Made by a program: the position numbers and the translations under genes. Shown piece by piece: positions 31,358-45,800 of a stretch of DNA of 64,000 bases. The notes under the pieces are model-generated. The model made no database searches and had not been told where the DNA came from. It saw only the letters and a program-made list of their open reading frames with translations. Positions within the stretch are counted from its first letter, which is position 1. Every line of letters starts with the position of its first letter. The DNA is from Bugulina stolonifera (Eukaryota > Bryozoa > Gymnolaemata > Cheilostomatida > Bugulidae): the NCBI GenBank assembly GCA_935421135.1, contig OW285187.1, positions 28,148,429 through 28,212,428 on the forward strand, in the 5' to 3' direction.

Positions 31358-33030
31358 TTACCACCACTGCACTGCTACAGCACTAGACCACTATATACCA
31401 CTAGTGTAATACCACTACACCACTATACCACTACACTACTATACCACTATACCACTATACCACTACACCACTATACCACTATACCACTACACCACTACAC
31501 CACTATACCACTACACCACTATACCACTACACCACTATACCACTACACCACTATACCACTACACCACTATACCACTACACCACTATACCACTACACCACT
31601 ACACCACTACACCACTATACCACTATACCACTATACCACTATACCACTACACCACTATACCACTATACCACTACACCACTATACCACTATACCACTATAC
31701 CACTACACCACTACACCACTACACCACTACACCACTATACCACTACACCACTATACCACTACACCACTATACCACTACACCACTATACCACTATACCACT
31801 ACACCACTATACCACTACACCACTACACCACTACACCACTATACCACTACACCACTATACCACTACACCACTACACCACTATACCACTACACCACTATAC
31901 CACTATACCACTATACCACTATACCACTATACCACTACACCACTACACCACTACACCACTATACCACTACACCACTATACCACTATACCACTATACCACT
32001 ACACCACTATACCACTATACCACTACACTACTATACCACTACACTACTATACCACTATACCACTACACCACTACACTGCTACACCACTATACCACTACAC
32101 CACTATACCACTATACCACTATACCACTACACTACTATACCACTATACCACTACACCACTACACCACTACACCACTATACCACTACACCACTATACCACT
32201 ACACCACTATACCACTACACCACTATACCACTATACCACTATACCACTACACTACTATACCACTATACCACTATACCACTATACCACTACACCACTATAA
32301 CACTACACTGCTATACCACTACACCACTATACCACTACACCACTATACCACTATACCACTATACCACTACACTACTATACCACTATACCACTATACCACT
32401 ATACCACTACACCACTATAACACTACACCACTATACCACTACACTACTATACCACTACACCACTATACCACTACACCACTATACCACTATACCACTATAC
32501 CACTACACCACTATACCACTATACCACTACACCACTATACCACTATACCACTATACCACTACACTACTATACCACTATACCACTATACCACTATACCACT
32601 ACACCACTATAACACTACACCACTATACCACTACACTACTATACCACTACACCACTATACCACTACACCACTATACCACTATACCACTATACCACTACAC
32701 CACTATACCACTATACCACTACACCACTATACCACTATACCACTACACCACTATACCACTATACCACTATACCACTACACTACTATACCACTATACCACT
32801 ATACCACTATACCACTACACCACTATAACACTACACCACTATACCACTACACTACTATACCACTACACCACTATACCACTACACCACTATACCACTATAC
32901 CACTATACCACTACACCACTATACCACTACACCACTATACCACTATACCACTACACCACTACACTGCTATACCACTACACCACTATACCACTACACCACT
33001 ACACTGCTATACCACTACACCACTACACTG
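31358..33030. repeat. CCACTAYA 8-bp minisatellite array, about 200 units
   Basis: About 1.6 kb of 8-bp units that are almost all either CCACTATA or CCACTACA, with degenerate units at the left edge (31358-31410). Rare derived variants recur: TATAACAC at 32296, 32416, 32608 and 32824 (spacings 120, 192, 216, all multiples of 24), plus CTACTATA and CTGCTA types. The stretch 32221-32308 is repeated exactly 120 bp later, showing higher-order repeats from unequal exchange or slippage. It lies between the 3' ends of the two ARID5 genes. Confidence 0.95.
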
Positions 33031-34877
33031 TGGATGTCAAATAGTTGAATTCAAAACATTAATAATTGGATTAAGATTTCTATGCCAGCTGTGAGACAAA
33101 TAATTGTTGCCCCTCATTGTATACTTTTAAAATGTTACTGACAAACAGGTCTAATTTTCTAATAATCTATAAAAAAAATTTAAATAAGGAAGAGGCCTAT
33201 AAATGCTGTTATTCCACTTTGATTATTTATCTGCTGAAGTACAGGTAGGCTAGCAGTTGAAAGTTTACATAATTGATAGAAAGATGGGAGAGGTTAGTAT
33301 GCCTGCTTAATACCAGGCCACTATATAATTCTATGATTTATGTGTATATGAATTTCCAATTAATTATTTGCTATATAGGCTAAGCACCTCAGGTATTAAT
33401 TAATCTTTGTATAAGCCTTTATACAACAAGCTGTGTAGTAATAAAACAGCAGAAGATGAGCATGTAGCTGATACTACATTCCTATTAGCAACAGCAAAAT
33501 GCCATCGGAATCATACTGCAAAAAATTAACTAAGGATTATTATAACTTTCTATCTAAATTATACACATAATTATCAGTGCTTTTTAGTTTCACCAAATGC
33601 TGTAAATTAATTGTAATTTATTTTAAGTTCAAACTTAAAATCCAGGTTTTTAGTCAAAATAATAAGGCTACACAAACTTGTTTAGTAATTGATGTTTTTC
33701 CTAGGCTGACATCATTTTACCCACTCTTCTCCAGCATGACACTTCCAAGCAAAACAAAATCTAGCTTAGAAAACAATATTACTGTATTAGTATTAGGATT
33801 CCATACACCTGTGCCAATTGTTCAGAAATACATGTATGTGCCAAACTACTGGAGTTAGACAATAATAAAAACCAACCACGCATTTCAGTTCACTTGTATA
33901 AAATATTTTCAACATGACTTATTTTACCAAACACTAACTGACTAAGTTGTTATGGCAGTGTTTGTATGCCTTTAGGAACTGCAATTCAATTGACATACTA
34001 CAATATATCATAGACTGTTATAAGGGGTATTATAGCCAACTTTGTTCATAGATGCAAGTAGGTTTATAAAAATACTGCGTTGTAATTATGACTTAACATT
34101 AACAATTTTATACAGTATTATCACTACAACTAATACCTAAAAAGCATACAAGATGGGAAGTATTACAAAACTATTTTTTTTTAATTCCTATCATATGTAA
34201 TGCTAGAATTGGAAACCTATGTCGGCTATTGGTCGTAATATAAAATGTGGATGTGTTTATGGCTGACAATGGCATGACGCACAGTGACACGACACATTTG
34301 CAATGTGTATTATTTCTGTGGACGCCTACGTATCATATAAATAAATTTCTTCAACTATCAAATGTTTTGCTAACTTAACTGCCTCTAAAAGATAAACAAT
34401 TACTTGGCCAATGGCATGCATACACATCCTTCCTGCATTGCTCTAATTAATTTTCTATCTACATTAATATACTATGTCAGTCTACCCTGTGTTTGCTAGT
34501 CATAGGCTATGAACTATTTTTATGAGATAATATTAGGTCGCTGCTTAACTTGATCCTAGCATTTTTGTTGGAGGATCAGAGTTATCAAAATGTTGATGAG
34601 TGTACAATAAAAAGAAGCTTTGATAGCCATTACATTCATCCCTAAACATTTCAGTTACCATGGTAACTACTGTAAACTGTTTTATGTGCCAAATGAGACT
34701 GGCCTGATTTGCTAAAATAATTGCTAACTTTTCTTTCTAGATCCCATTTATAGAGAATTATGTTAATACAGCCACTTTTTATTTTAAATAGGGTTAGGCA
34801 GTTTAGATTCCAGGAATTGTCCACAAGCTAGCAAATGACAAACCACGTGTGACCTGCCATTCAGACTGCTGGAAATT

Positions 34878-35009
34878 GTTGTAAATCATGATTGCAATTT
34901 TCTACTCAGTAAATATTTTGTTGGGTGTTAATTTACTAATTGTGAGAAATTTAAATCATATGCATATGTTCGGTGTGATAATATTAATGCAGTCACAATG
35001 TACTTTGCT
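34878..35009 (+). repeat. Dispersed direct repeat, copy 2
   Basis: Partner of 30237-30350, same orientation, with an extra segment near TGTGAGAAATTTAAATC. About 85-90% similar by eye outside that insertion. Confidence 0.75.
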
Positions 35010-35331
35010 GGTATGCTAAGGTCACAGCCACCCAGTCATCTTGGTACAATGTGTCCTCCCATAATTTGTTTTAATTTTTAAACTCTGGCCATAATAATCG
35101 ATGAGTAGCAACAACTACATAGCAAAGAGATTTATTAGGCAAGAGATGACTAGACATTTTATAATTATAGTTTCCAAATGACTAGCTGGAGAAGAGTTCA
35201 CAAATAATTTAGTATTTTATTGGTCTTACCCAGTGTTCAAAGTGTGGTTATATGGAGTATACAGTGCGTACCCACCTCAATTTCAGTGGTTGTATGGCCA
35301 GCAGGCGTGTACCCGCATTTGAATAGCAGTG

Positions 35332-35402
35332 GACCTGATAATGTAGTGGTAGAGTGCTTGACACTCATTCATAGGGTCTTGAGTTGGAATCTCACCAGAG
35401 CA
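35332..35402 (+). mobile_element. tRNA-like (SINE head) fragment
   Basis: TGTAGTGGTAGAGTGCTTGAC resembles a tRNA D-arm/A box, and GAGTTGGAATCTC (35381-35393) resembles a B box. There is no convincing acceptor stem and the B box is imperfect, so a SINE head or tRNA pseudogene is more likely than a tRNA gene. Confidence 0.45.
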
Positions 35403-36837
35403 TAACTTTTTTCATTTTAGTAATTCAATAATAATTCTTAGCTACTATAAGATTAATTGGCTAACTATACAATACTAACCTGTAAAATTGCATGCACCCA
35501 TCTCATTTGTTCCATTTCAAACACAGAAATTCAAATGCAGAAACTGTTGTAGGAACTAATGTAGGTCTACTTCAGATAGCAAATCCCTAACAAAATGAAC
35601 TCAACAAATAACATGAAGTTATATTAGCTACACGAGAAGATGGCTTGTTTTCTTCACAGTCAAAAACATTCAAGAACACTGGATTCAGCAGAGTTATCAC
35701 ACATCCAAATGATTTTGTCTGAATGCCTCTCTCATGGGATTCATCCAGGATTAAACACATATCTTTTTTATATCAGTTGCTACATTTGTGCATGTACATG
35801 TATGCATAATATAGGGAATTATACATCAAATCTGTGGAGACTTAGCTAAAAGAATAAACAGTTTGCCCTCAGGTAATCAAGAAATCTGAGTTGGTACACA
35901 GGCTAAATAAACTCTATTATAAAGTACCTTTTTATCAATGTTAGCCTACTTACACACCCATAATCGTTTATGACAATAATAATGCTGCATAATAATGATA
36001 CTATGCCATTACTGGACTAAGAAAATAAAATGTACTGCCATTGTAAACTAGTTGCACCAGTTGGAGCTACACACTGCACTGAATAGGAATTAGTGAAATA
36101 TACAATGTAACTTGTTTATTTACAAAATTAAAAACAGGGCTTACAATATACCAACAATATACCAACATGTTGCCTACTATACTTCAAATTATAAAAATGT
36201 TATAACATGCATGTATTTATTATTATAGAATTATTTGCATTACAGAATCAATAAATAATAATTCCAGCTTAAAAAGAAAAGCTGAGGACAGCAAACTTTA
36301 CATCTGGACTTAGCCCTCTGGTTAAATCTAAAATAATAGCTCTATTCCTGCAAGTCAAAAGATACGGTATGACGTTCTAACTCTATGACTTGAGCATTCT
36401 GATAAAATAGATAACAATAAGTACAGTTTACTAGACTGTGTAATTTCTACTTAGATAGATGTATAATGGTTTAGCTTTACTTTACTACATATTGATATAA
36501 ACCTTTACCTATTAGATATAAAATGTAGTATGTACATATTACAAGTGTATAAACAACTTGATACAGTATTTACAGGAAGACTGGGCTAAAAATTTTGTCA
36601 CGTGTTTACATGTTATAATGCAGGCCTACATGTATATTATATGGAATTCACTCTAGACATAATTGAGCAACCAGTAATTGTATCAACAGTATAATTGGAA
36701 TCAGTGTCATAATTATAATAATAATATTGTTAGAAAATAATTTTTAATATAGGAAGCAGTGGTTAAAAGTTTCTGCTTCGGTAATGGTATAGACTATTAA
36801 AGGATATTAATTGTTAATGTACATAACTTTAGTTTTT

Positions 36838-39800
36838 TTATGATGTGTTCATACGATATTTAGGCTGTAGAAGAGTTGCAGATGGATGGTTGTGTCTGGA
36901 AGGAATAGGCTGTAGTCTGGGTGGAGCAGGCAGAGCATAGCTAGGTAGAAAATGTTCATATGGAGAAGATGAGGAGATGCTTGAACTAATTGGTAGCCTC
37001 TGCAAAGATGGATGCATGTGGGTCACAGAAGTAGCTGGTTCTGAGGCTAATCTCTGATGAGTTGAATGAGGAATAAGATTTGAGGGTTGTGCCACTAGTC
37101 CAGGATGATAGGTTGAGGACACCACACCAGCAGCAATAGCTATCTTCCTTTTCTCTGCCTACAAATAACAGAACATCAAATAACAACTTTTTTACTTCTA
37201 TGCCAAAATGATAACACAATTTTCCTAGAGGAATTGAAAATTCTAGCATTAGTAACAAAGAAATTGAATAACGATAGGCAATTTGAAGAATGTATAATAT
37301 TTTGGACCATTTATTATGGGCTAAATTATATTTTCTTTCTGATATTAGTCACAATGATGACAACGATGATGAATACCAAATATTTGTATCATAAATAATA
37401 CCTCTATAAGTGCTTCATGATCACTAGCAGCACGAGCCAGGAGTCTCTGTTGCTGCTGCTGCTGTTGCTGCTGTATTTGTATTCTGTGTCGGAGAGATGG
37501 GTGCATAAACTGTTCTGGACTTGCAAGAGGTTGAGGCAGTTGCTGACCAGGACTATGAATAGACTGGGGCTTTGGTCTGCCAGGACTACTGGCAGATTGG
37601 TACAAATGAGGAGTTGGTTTGTTGGTACTATGTTTCAATTGCTGACTGGGACTGTGGATTGAAGACTGTAAACGCTGCCCTGGACTATTGCTGGAATGAC
37701 TCAATGGCTTGCCCGGGCTGTGGATGGATGGTGACAGTTGTTGAGGAGGATTGATATAGGGAGATCTCAGTGCATGTTGCTGTCCTAAACTTTGGACAGG
37801 CTGAAGGACTCTTTGTGGCACACTAGGAGCAGACTGACTGGTTGGACGGTGGGGTTTAGGGATCGCCAGCGATATTGGCTGACAATCAATCTCACTAACA
37901 GATCGTTTAATGTGGTGCCCTGGGCTGTGAGTTGAGTACTTCAAACTGTTGACTGGTTGTTTAGAATTCTGACCCACACGTGTGTATGACTCCTGCATAG
38001 AGTGAATAGTGTTATTGCGAAGCTGCTGGTTAGTTGCATTTAATATTAGCGCAGATGTTTCTGCGCGAATCTTCTCTCTGGAAATATCACTGGAAGACAA
38101 TCTTTGTTCTGGTGTAATTGCTTGAGAAGAAGGCTGTCTTCTACCAGCATCACTAGTTGATACCAAAAGGCGATTTTTTGCAAATGATAGTTGCTGCTGT
38201 GTAAGTTTATCATTCAAGCTTGGTGATAGTTGCAAACCCTGAGAAACCGGTGGCTGCTGTGACTTCATCTTATTTTCAAATGGCACGCTGTATACAGCAC
38301 TTGGACGATACAGTGGCTGTGGACTATGGATTGAAGGTGGTGGGGGTGGTGGTTGAGGGTGGTAAGTTGGAGAGACTAGCCTTGGTTGATTGTTATGCAA
38401 TGACCGATGACTAAGTCTGGTATGTGCATTAGATGGAAATTGTTCTCTCTCAGGTTTTGGATCTATCCTGCTTATTTCTGGTGATAACATTGGGCCACGA
38501 CTGGAAAGTTTATCTGACTGTGATGATTGGCGCAGTGCACCAATCCTACGATGGTAATCGGAGTACTTGGGTGGCGGTGGTGGTGGTGGTGGTGGTTGTT
38601 CATGTACACCCCTGTGACCTGTGTAAGAAGGCTTGAAAGGTATTTTTGGTGATGAGGCAGGTTTGACATGTGGGCTTGTGGGTTCGTTGCGTTTAGACTC
38701 GGCTATATATAGACTGTTGGGCTGATGGCTACTTAAAAGAGGTCTGCTAGCATGCACGATATTAGTCACAGAGTCATTAGTAGAGCCACTATTACCAGTA
38801 CGCCAACTTGGATCTACGTGCATTGACAGATCCATGAGACAGTCCTTGTCCTTCTCCGGACGTTTAGCTTTGGGTACATGTATAACCCTACTATCTGCAG
38901 GCTGATCAACCGCAAAGTTTTGCTTATGCTGTAAGTTATTTGGCCTATATGCATTTAGCTGCATTGCGTTTTTTTCTAGCCGTTCATTAGTTGGTGTCCT
39001 CGAGTGCGTCTTTTGAGAAGAGTTATAAGCAGCTGCATCGGTGACAAGATACTTTTGGCCATACTTGGTTGAAATGGAATAGTCCTGTGTATAAGGCTGC
39101 ATATCGCTAGTTTTCGTTATGTGTAAAGCCTTATCATTCATCAATGATGGAGTTGAAGGTAATGATACTGCTACTTTGGGAGCAGCTTTAGTTTTGGAAT
39201 AATTTATTGGCTCCTCTTGTGGTTTCCAACTTTCCATAATCATCTCCTCTCTCTCGGTATTCTTGCACTTTATCAAATCTAAAGGCTGGTTGTGTTTTAT
39301 ACTAAGATCAATAGCACCATAGTCGTCAAAAGCTAAATCAGGTTTGGTTTCCAAAACTGACTCGTTAACCGACTCGTCGGCTTTCAATTTTTTCCGTGCT
39401 GTGAGATCTAGAGCTTCTTCGCAAACATCATCGGTGGAATCACGCTTCAAATGTCTAGAAGATAGAGGGTTCCGTGGATTACTATATTGAATGGTCAACC
39501 TTGCTGCCCAAGGAGAACGCTGTGCAAATGTAAGTTGGTCAGGTAAACATGGTCCAAGTACATTTAAAGGCATAGAAGCTTTTAACACTCCATGTGCCGG
39601 TACAATAGCAGGAGCTGATCTGTTTTGAGATGACAACACAACTACATCTGGTGAATTGTTGACCTCTCCGGTTGGTTGTAACTCACTTTGATCAGTTTTA
39701 CATTGACCATTTGAATTTTTACCAGAGTCAGTGCTGCTTTCGACAGAAGGTAATGATGACGGGACAGCCCAAGTTGAGGTTATAGTGATGGCTGTAGTTT

Positions 39801-42800
39801 TTGCTGTTACAACTGCCTTGCTTGGTGTGTTATTTATTGTATCAGTAGATTTAGAAGCTAATGAAGGTTTCTCACTATTTTTCTTCTTCAGCGCTGATAA
39901 CATCGACAATGGAATCTGATCTTCATCAAAAGCCTCATCATCAATAACTAACTGTGGTTCACAATCATCATTTTTCTGCAACAATGCATTACCGTTATTA
40001 CAACATATGTAAATAGATACTGATGCCTTCAACAAAAAGTAGTAGGCCTACTTACATTGCTCATTTCATAATAAAGGTGACACTAGTTCAAGTTGCACAA
40101 TCAAGCAAGCAGTGTCTTTGAACATCACTTCCCACAATTTCATACATATATATTGTATCTAAGACACTTACCTGGCTGTTTCCACCAGAGGGCATCGGTG
40201 CTGTTTGCCATTTAGCTCCAGTCGTAGTTGCCACAGACTTGTCATCACTATCTATCAATGATTGCTGAGCTTTGTCATGTTTTATTAGAGAACTCCATTC
40301 CTGCCGAATCTTATCCAGACGAGTCTTGAGTTTTGGCTTTCGTTGCGCCGAGTCTGAGGATGGCATGTGGGGAACCTTAATCTTGCCAGCAGTGCCAGGC
40401 AACACAATGTTTCTCTCAAAGCTCAGCAGCAACCTAGACAAATATATAGTTTATATAACAAAAAAATACATCAAACAAACATGATGACATTGGCACTAGA
40501 ATCACACTAGATAGAATGATTAAATAAAATGCAAGTTACACCACAATGTAGAGTACTTCCTCTACTCCTTACCTCTCGTACTGTTTCTTGGTACAGGAAG
40601 GAGCACTTGTGTTATGAGGGTTACCACCCAACTTGTCATAGATAGTTTTCCACAGCCTCTTTTTGCAAATCTAAAACATGAGCGGACAGGCTTATAGATT
40701 GTTCTCGTTACAAATGATACTCGATATGCACTAGTATGCATTTTAGGTATCTATGATGTGCATCAGAATTAAATTGTTTTCAGCATTCTATTTGACTGAA
40801 CAATTTAAAAGAATCCCATTGAAATACCCCTCCCCGATGAAAAATGTGTTTATTCCACTTTAGTGATTATTCATTACACTAGTAAACGAAAGACGAGTCA
40901 TGTTTGTATAGAAACGGTGTTGTATAACTTTTACACGAAATTCCATAGCACTACCTAGCTTTTTTAAAGGAATATACATTGTACATTAAATTAGTAGCAC
41001 AGTGTTAAAAATTACATGCAGTAACATTGATAAAAATAAAAAATACAGCGCAATTTAGTATAAAATATGTTGATCTTTGATCATATCTTCGATTGTTTTG
41101 TCACCAGTATTCCATGTCTTTGAATGACAGATAAAAGATGCCAAACTGTCCCTTTATTCGTGTTTACACTGAATATCTATTCAATATCCGCCATTGCTGT
41201 TTTGTGACAATAACTTTGAGATTCTCAAATTACTATTTATTTCATATCTATCAGTGATGTAAAACTAGTATGTGCTTGAAAGCGTTGAACCAAATCTAAA
41301 CGATGAGAATAGCCAACTCTGTGCCACCATTATTATTGGCACCACTCAGTTAACGGAACGCTGAGAATATGCTCAGTAACGGTATCATGATATACGTGTA
41401 CACATGAAAACCAATAATAGGCTATGCCAGCATTTCCGACAAGTAAGCTTTGAAGCCGAGTTGTTATTTTTAGTAATCTGTAATGCGATATTCATTTTTA
41501 AACATACATAAATACAACATGTACATCAGGAATTATTTTTAAATGCTGTTATTGGCTGAAAAATTTTAAAACACATTAACACATAAACATTTTTTGGAAT
41601 AAATTGATTCTAGTTTGAAAACAGGAATAAAAGGAAAAAAAAATGAGAAGCATCTGTCCAATAGGGTGATTGTCCAGAAAAGCCATCATTTTCTTCTGAT
41701 TCATAATCTCCAAACAAGGAAAAGCTCTCATTAGTTTAACAGTAATGCAAGTTTACAACACTAAAAAGTCTTGATAAAATATTATATCTATTGTATTGTT
41801 GTATATCCCCCACTACACATGACTATTGCAATGATATGACTGCAGCTGTACGTAGGAAATACTATTCAACCATAATCATTCTTCTTATTTACAAGTGGCT
41901 GCTGTTAAACTATCCACTGCTAAAAATTGTTCCCACTAGCTACTTATTTTTCATGCCTAGCGAAGCATGAATCAAGTGATAGATTACCCTCACCCTGCCA
42001 GAAAAATCTTTTGCAACCGATGCAATACTAACATGAACATGTATGCCGTTACTATATGCTATAACTGTGGGCAGTAGAAAATAAATGCCTATTAATACAA
42101 GTGCCTGTCTATATATAGACATTATATGCACAATATTTACCTCTTTATAGCCTCCAGCGCTGTACACATGCCTGAAGAGTGAGTGCAGATCAACTACAAC
42201 AAAAATATATTGTTATGATGTAACAGTAGTTTACTGGAGTTGCAGACGTGTGAAATAACTAAGCCTAATCATTCACATAATGTAGCGCTATTCTAATACA
42301 TGGCATGACTAACTACAGTCTATATGACTAACTGCAGCCTATATGACTAACTACAGCCTATATGACTAACTACAGCCTATATGACTAACTGCAGCCTATA
42401 TGATCATTGTGTTCAATATCATTTTTCTATTCTGCAAAGTAGAGAATCGGCTACTCAGTGTGAATAATAATGATATTACTTATGACCACATGCTTACATA
42501 ACAACATCCAAGAAAACACAAAAATTTTATAATCTAGTTTGATAACGTACTATTATTCAGAGTATAATATCCATTAAATACTATACTTGGTCATACCTAC
42601 CTCTTTTGAAACCAAGAGAAGGTATTTTAGATATCGGAGTACCGACGTCTTTCATGTGTTTGTAAAGAGTTCGAGTAAAGTGCTCCTTATTGGTCAGAAT
42701 CTGCCTTATTACCTTCTCATATCTTTCTGCTTCCTTTTGCTAAAAAATAAGATAACTTACATGTAATATGCGTCACCCACATGAAAATTTTAAAATGAAA

Positions 42801-45800
42801 TTTCAACTGCGAAACATAATAGACAGGAAAAATATCTTCATTTATAAAAAACAAATTGAAGGCTATAATTTATGGTAAAGCTCCGATATTTCTCACAATG
42901 AGGTCTAAATAATTTTCTCCAAGTGAAAACAGAAACATATCAAATTCATTACGTGATATGCACATGTGTGTCCTATATAACGTTATATTTAGACAAAAGT
43001 ATACGCAGCTTCTATGAAAAGGGAATAAATCAATACTAATCTATTATAATAGTGAAACATTTTGCATAGAGGTAAACATCATGAACTCTTGTTATGACGT
43101 CAAATGTACAAGTCCATTGAGATTGGGAAAGAGAAAAGACCACCACTACCTGTGTGAACTATAAAAACATGTTATAGAAAATGTTTTGAATTTTATCATA
43201 ACGAGCATGAACTCAAAGGTGACGATTTTGAACAGACAATTATTATACTAGTAAGGATTATTAAGATTATATCTGAAAATTTTTAAAAAGTGAAAAGTAG
43301 GGAAACTATTTTGTGTTGTATTTTGATCAATCTCTCTATAACACAACAATATCTGAATATAAACAAAATATCAAAGTTAGACAGAATAACAAAAGTTCAC
43401 ATTCTTCAGCCTTTTATCTAAACATTGCCACTTCCAGTTTGGCTCATTGCTGGCTGTAGCTAATATGAAAGCATATCATCTAACTAACAGTGGTTTGGAA
43501 TAAATAATGTTCAGATTAAAAGATTTATGCTTCAACCAATGAGGTTAATTTCCTGAGAGTGCCATGAAGTGGGATGGGCAGTAATAATGCAGCAAGTCAT
43601 CAATCAATATAACCTCTCTCCACTATTAACTAGTTTTAGACCACAATATAATTCTATATAATTCCAACCACCAACTTAAAATGCCATATTTATGCAGTGT
43701 GTCTTCCCTACCATTTTCCCATCAGTGATTATGAAAGAAGAATTTTGTCCAGTTGGTCTGTCTACATTTTAAAATATATAACTAGCATATAAATCTTATT
43801 GTGTGACAGTATCGGTCTGGTGGCGGTTGGGTAGACTCAGTCCAGTACTAGGAGATCGTGGGTGGAACAAAGTAGGAGGACAAATTCCAGTTACTTTTGG
43901 TAATTCTCATACCCAAATATGGTTCAACTTCTATCATCATCTCAAAAATCCTATAATTTGAAATCCTTGATCCACCTTGCTATGACTACCTATATAAAAC
44001 CTCTACTACTGTGAATTTGAGATTCAGGTTTATATGTTTATACCTTCTCCATTTCAGCGTCTCTGGAATCTGAGTTTTGCTCGACCAATGAGGTATCACC
44101 ATCTTCACCAGTACCAATAGCACTGTTTACTCTCGGATGCTTAGCTTTAGCTGCTGCATGCTTACCCTTGGTTTTCTTTCTGGGTCTTCCTTTTAGATTT
44201 GGTGCTATAGTAATTAATCACAAACTGTCAGCCATTAAAATACACTGTATGCTATATATTTTGTGTTGCTCTGTACGCTATGTATATTATAATTGAAGTA
44301 AATCTCTGGCATTGGTTCAACCATACAGTTGCCATAGCAACATAAATAGCAATAAGTTGTATTTTGACAGCTATGAATATATACATGTATAAAATATTAG
44401 AAAAAAGGAATAACAACTTAACAGATGCAGGCACAACTTAAATTTTATAATACATTTACATAACAGAAAAATTAATTTTAAAGGGTAGATAAACAATTTT
44501 TTATACTAAAATTAAATTGCCTAGTTTTTTGGCTTTTATGCATGTGTTGGCGTATATTAGACCCACATAATATTCTCTCATCTATAATAAATTATAGCAA
44601 TGAAACTTTCACTATGGAGAGTGAGTGGCCTAAGTTAGACTTGTATAACAGCTGTACTTGTATTTCTGGTAAATATTGATTTAAGCTGCTTATTAGCTCA
44701 GTTATGTTAGAGTTTCCCATTACCTGAAAGCCTTGAAAATAAATATCTAGAAGGAATCAATGGTTTGTAATTGTTGAAAGAATAATTATGAAATTATATT
44801 CCTGTGTGTTAACAACCTCTATTGGCTGCAGAAAACCTTTCACCAGGTAACTTGGCCAAGCAGTTTACATCTATAATATGCAATGGAGATGCAAAGGCGA
44901 CTTGCATGACTTGCATATCTTGCGCAATGTAAAATGTTGACTAAAACTTCCGTGGTTGTTATCACTAGTAGCCCAAGTTCTACCTATTCAGTAATAAATG
45001 CTGTGTGGGGCTGTAAACTATATAATTTCAAGCCATGCCAGTTGATCAAAGAGTAGAATATGTCACGACAGAACTGAGTGGGCAAACAGAATTTTAATGT
45101 AAAAATACAAACCAGCCAACCCTTACCCTTACCAACATTATCTATATTTATTTATCATTGGTTATCATGTGATAATGTCTAAGCTTTCTACAGTAGGATG
45201 TTTTCCCAATTAAATTCCCTGTTCATTTTGCCTGCCGGTGCATGACTAGGCACAAACAGCCTGAGTGAATATACACCATCATTTACTAGACCAGTTAGTA
45301 TATTTTACACACACTACATGTTTTTTATAAATTAATATTAGTAATACATACATGTAATAATATAATAACTAGTCCTAACTATATTCCATGGTTTTTACCT
45401 GCAGTGAATGGAATACAACCCTAGTTCTGTATCAAATACAGGATTGATATGACAAACCACAAATTGTTTATTGTGTAATTATTTGCAACCAATAAATTAA
45501 AACAAATTACTAATCTGAATTCATAGCAATAATTTTATGTTCATTGCATTGCATAGTATAGCAAACATTGACCTTGTATAGAGTTGAGTTGGACAAAGCA
45601 ATGATAGCCAGGTGCCAATTAAATGTTCATCATGTTATCTCATGTATTTAGATAGCTGCAGATATGGTTCCCAGGGGACCTACTTCTACTTGCCAGGTTC
45701 ATCAATCCAAATATTTACCAATTCAATGAAAGGGTAAAATTTAATTTTCCATCCACCTATCCACCTCAGAGGACATTGTAATTTACAGCACTGCTGTGCT

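Larger units (their letters stand above)
33031..36837. other. Spacer between satellite and ARID5-B 3' end; no gene seen
   Basis: About 3.8 kb of AT-rich DNA. Apart from the dispersed repeat at 34878-35009 and a tRNA-like fragment near 35332-35402, I see no supported feature. Short open frames here have no recognisable similarity. The left boundary of the ARID5-B 3' UTR is not defined. Confidence 0.45.

Noticed and set aside
31411..33026. Long plus-strand stretch largely free of stop codons through the minisatellite
   Set aside because: It is a by-product of the CCACTAYA unit, which contains no stop word; it has no ATG, no splice context and no protein resemblance.
37417..37662. Plus-strand open frames opposite ARID5-B exon 10 (including others up to 39919)
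   Set aside because: Antisense shadows of a long coding exon; their leucine and valine runs are the complement of the polyQ/polyP codons.
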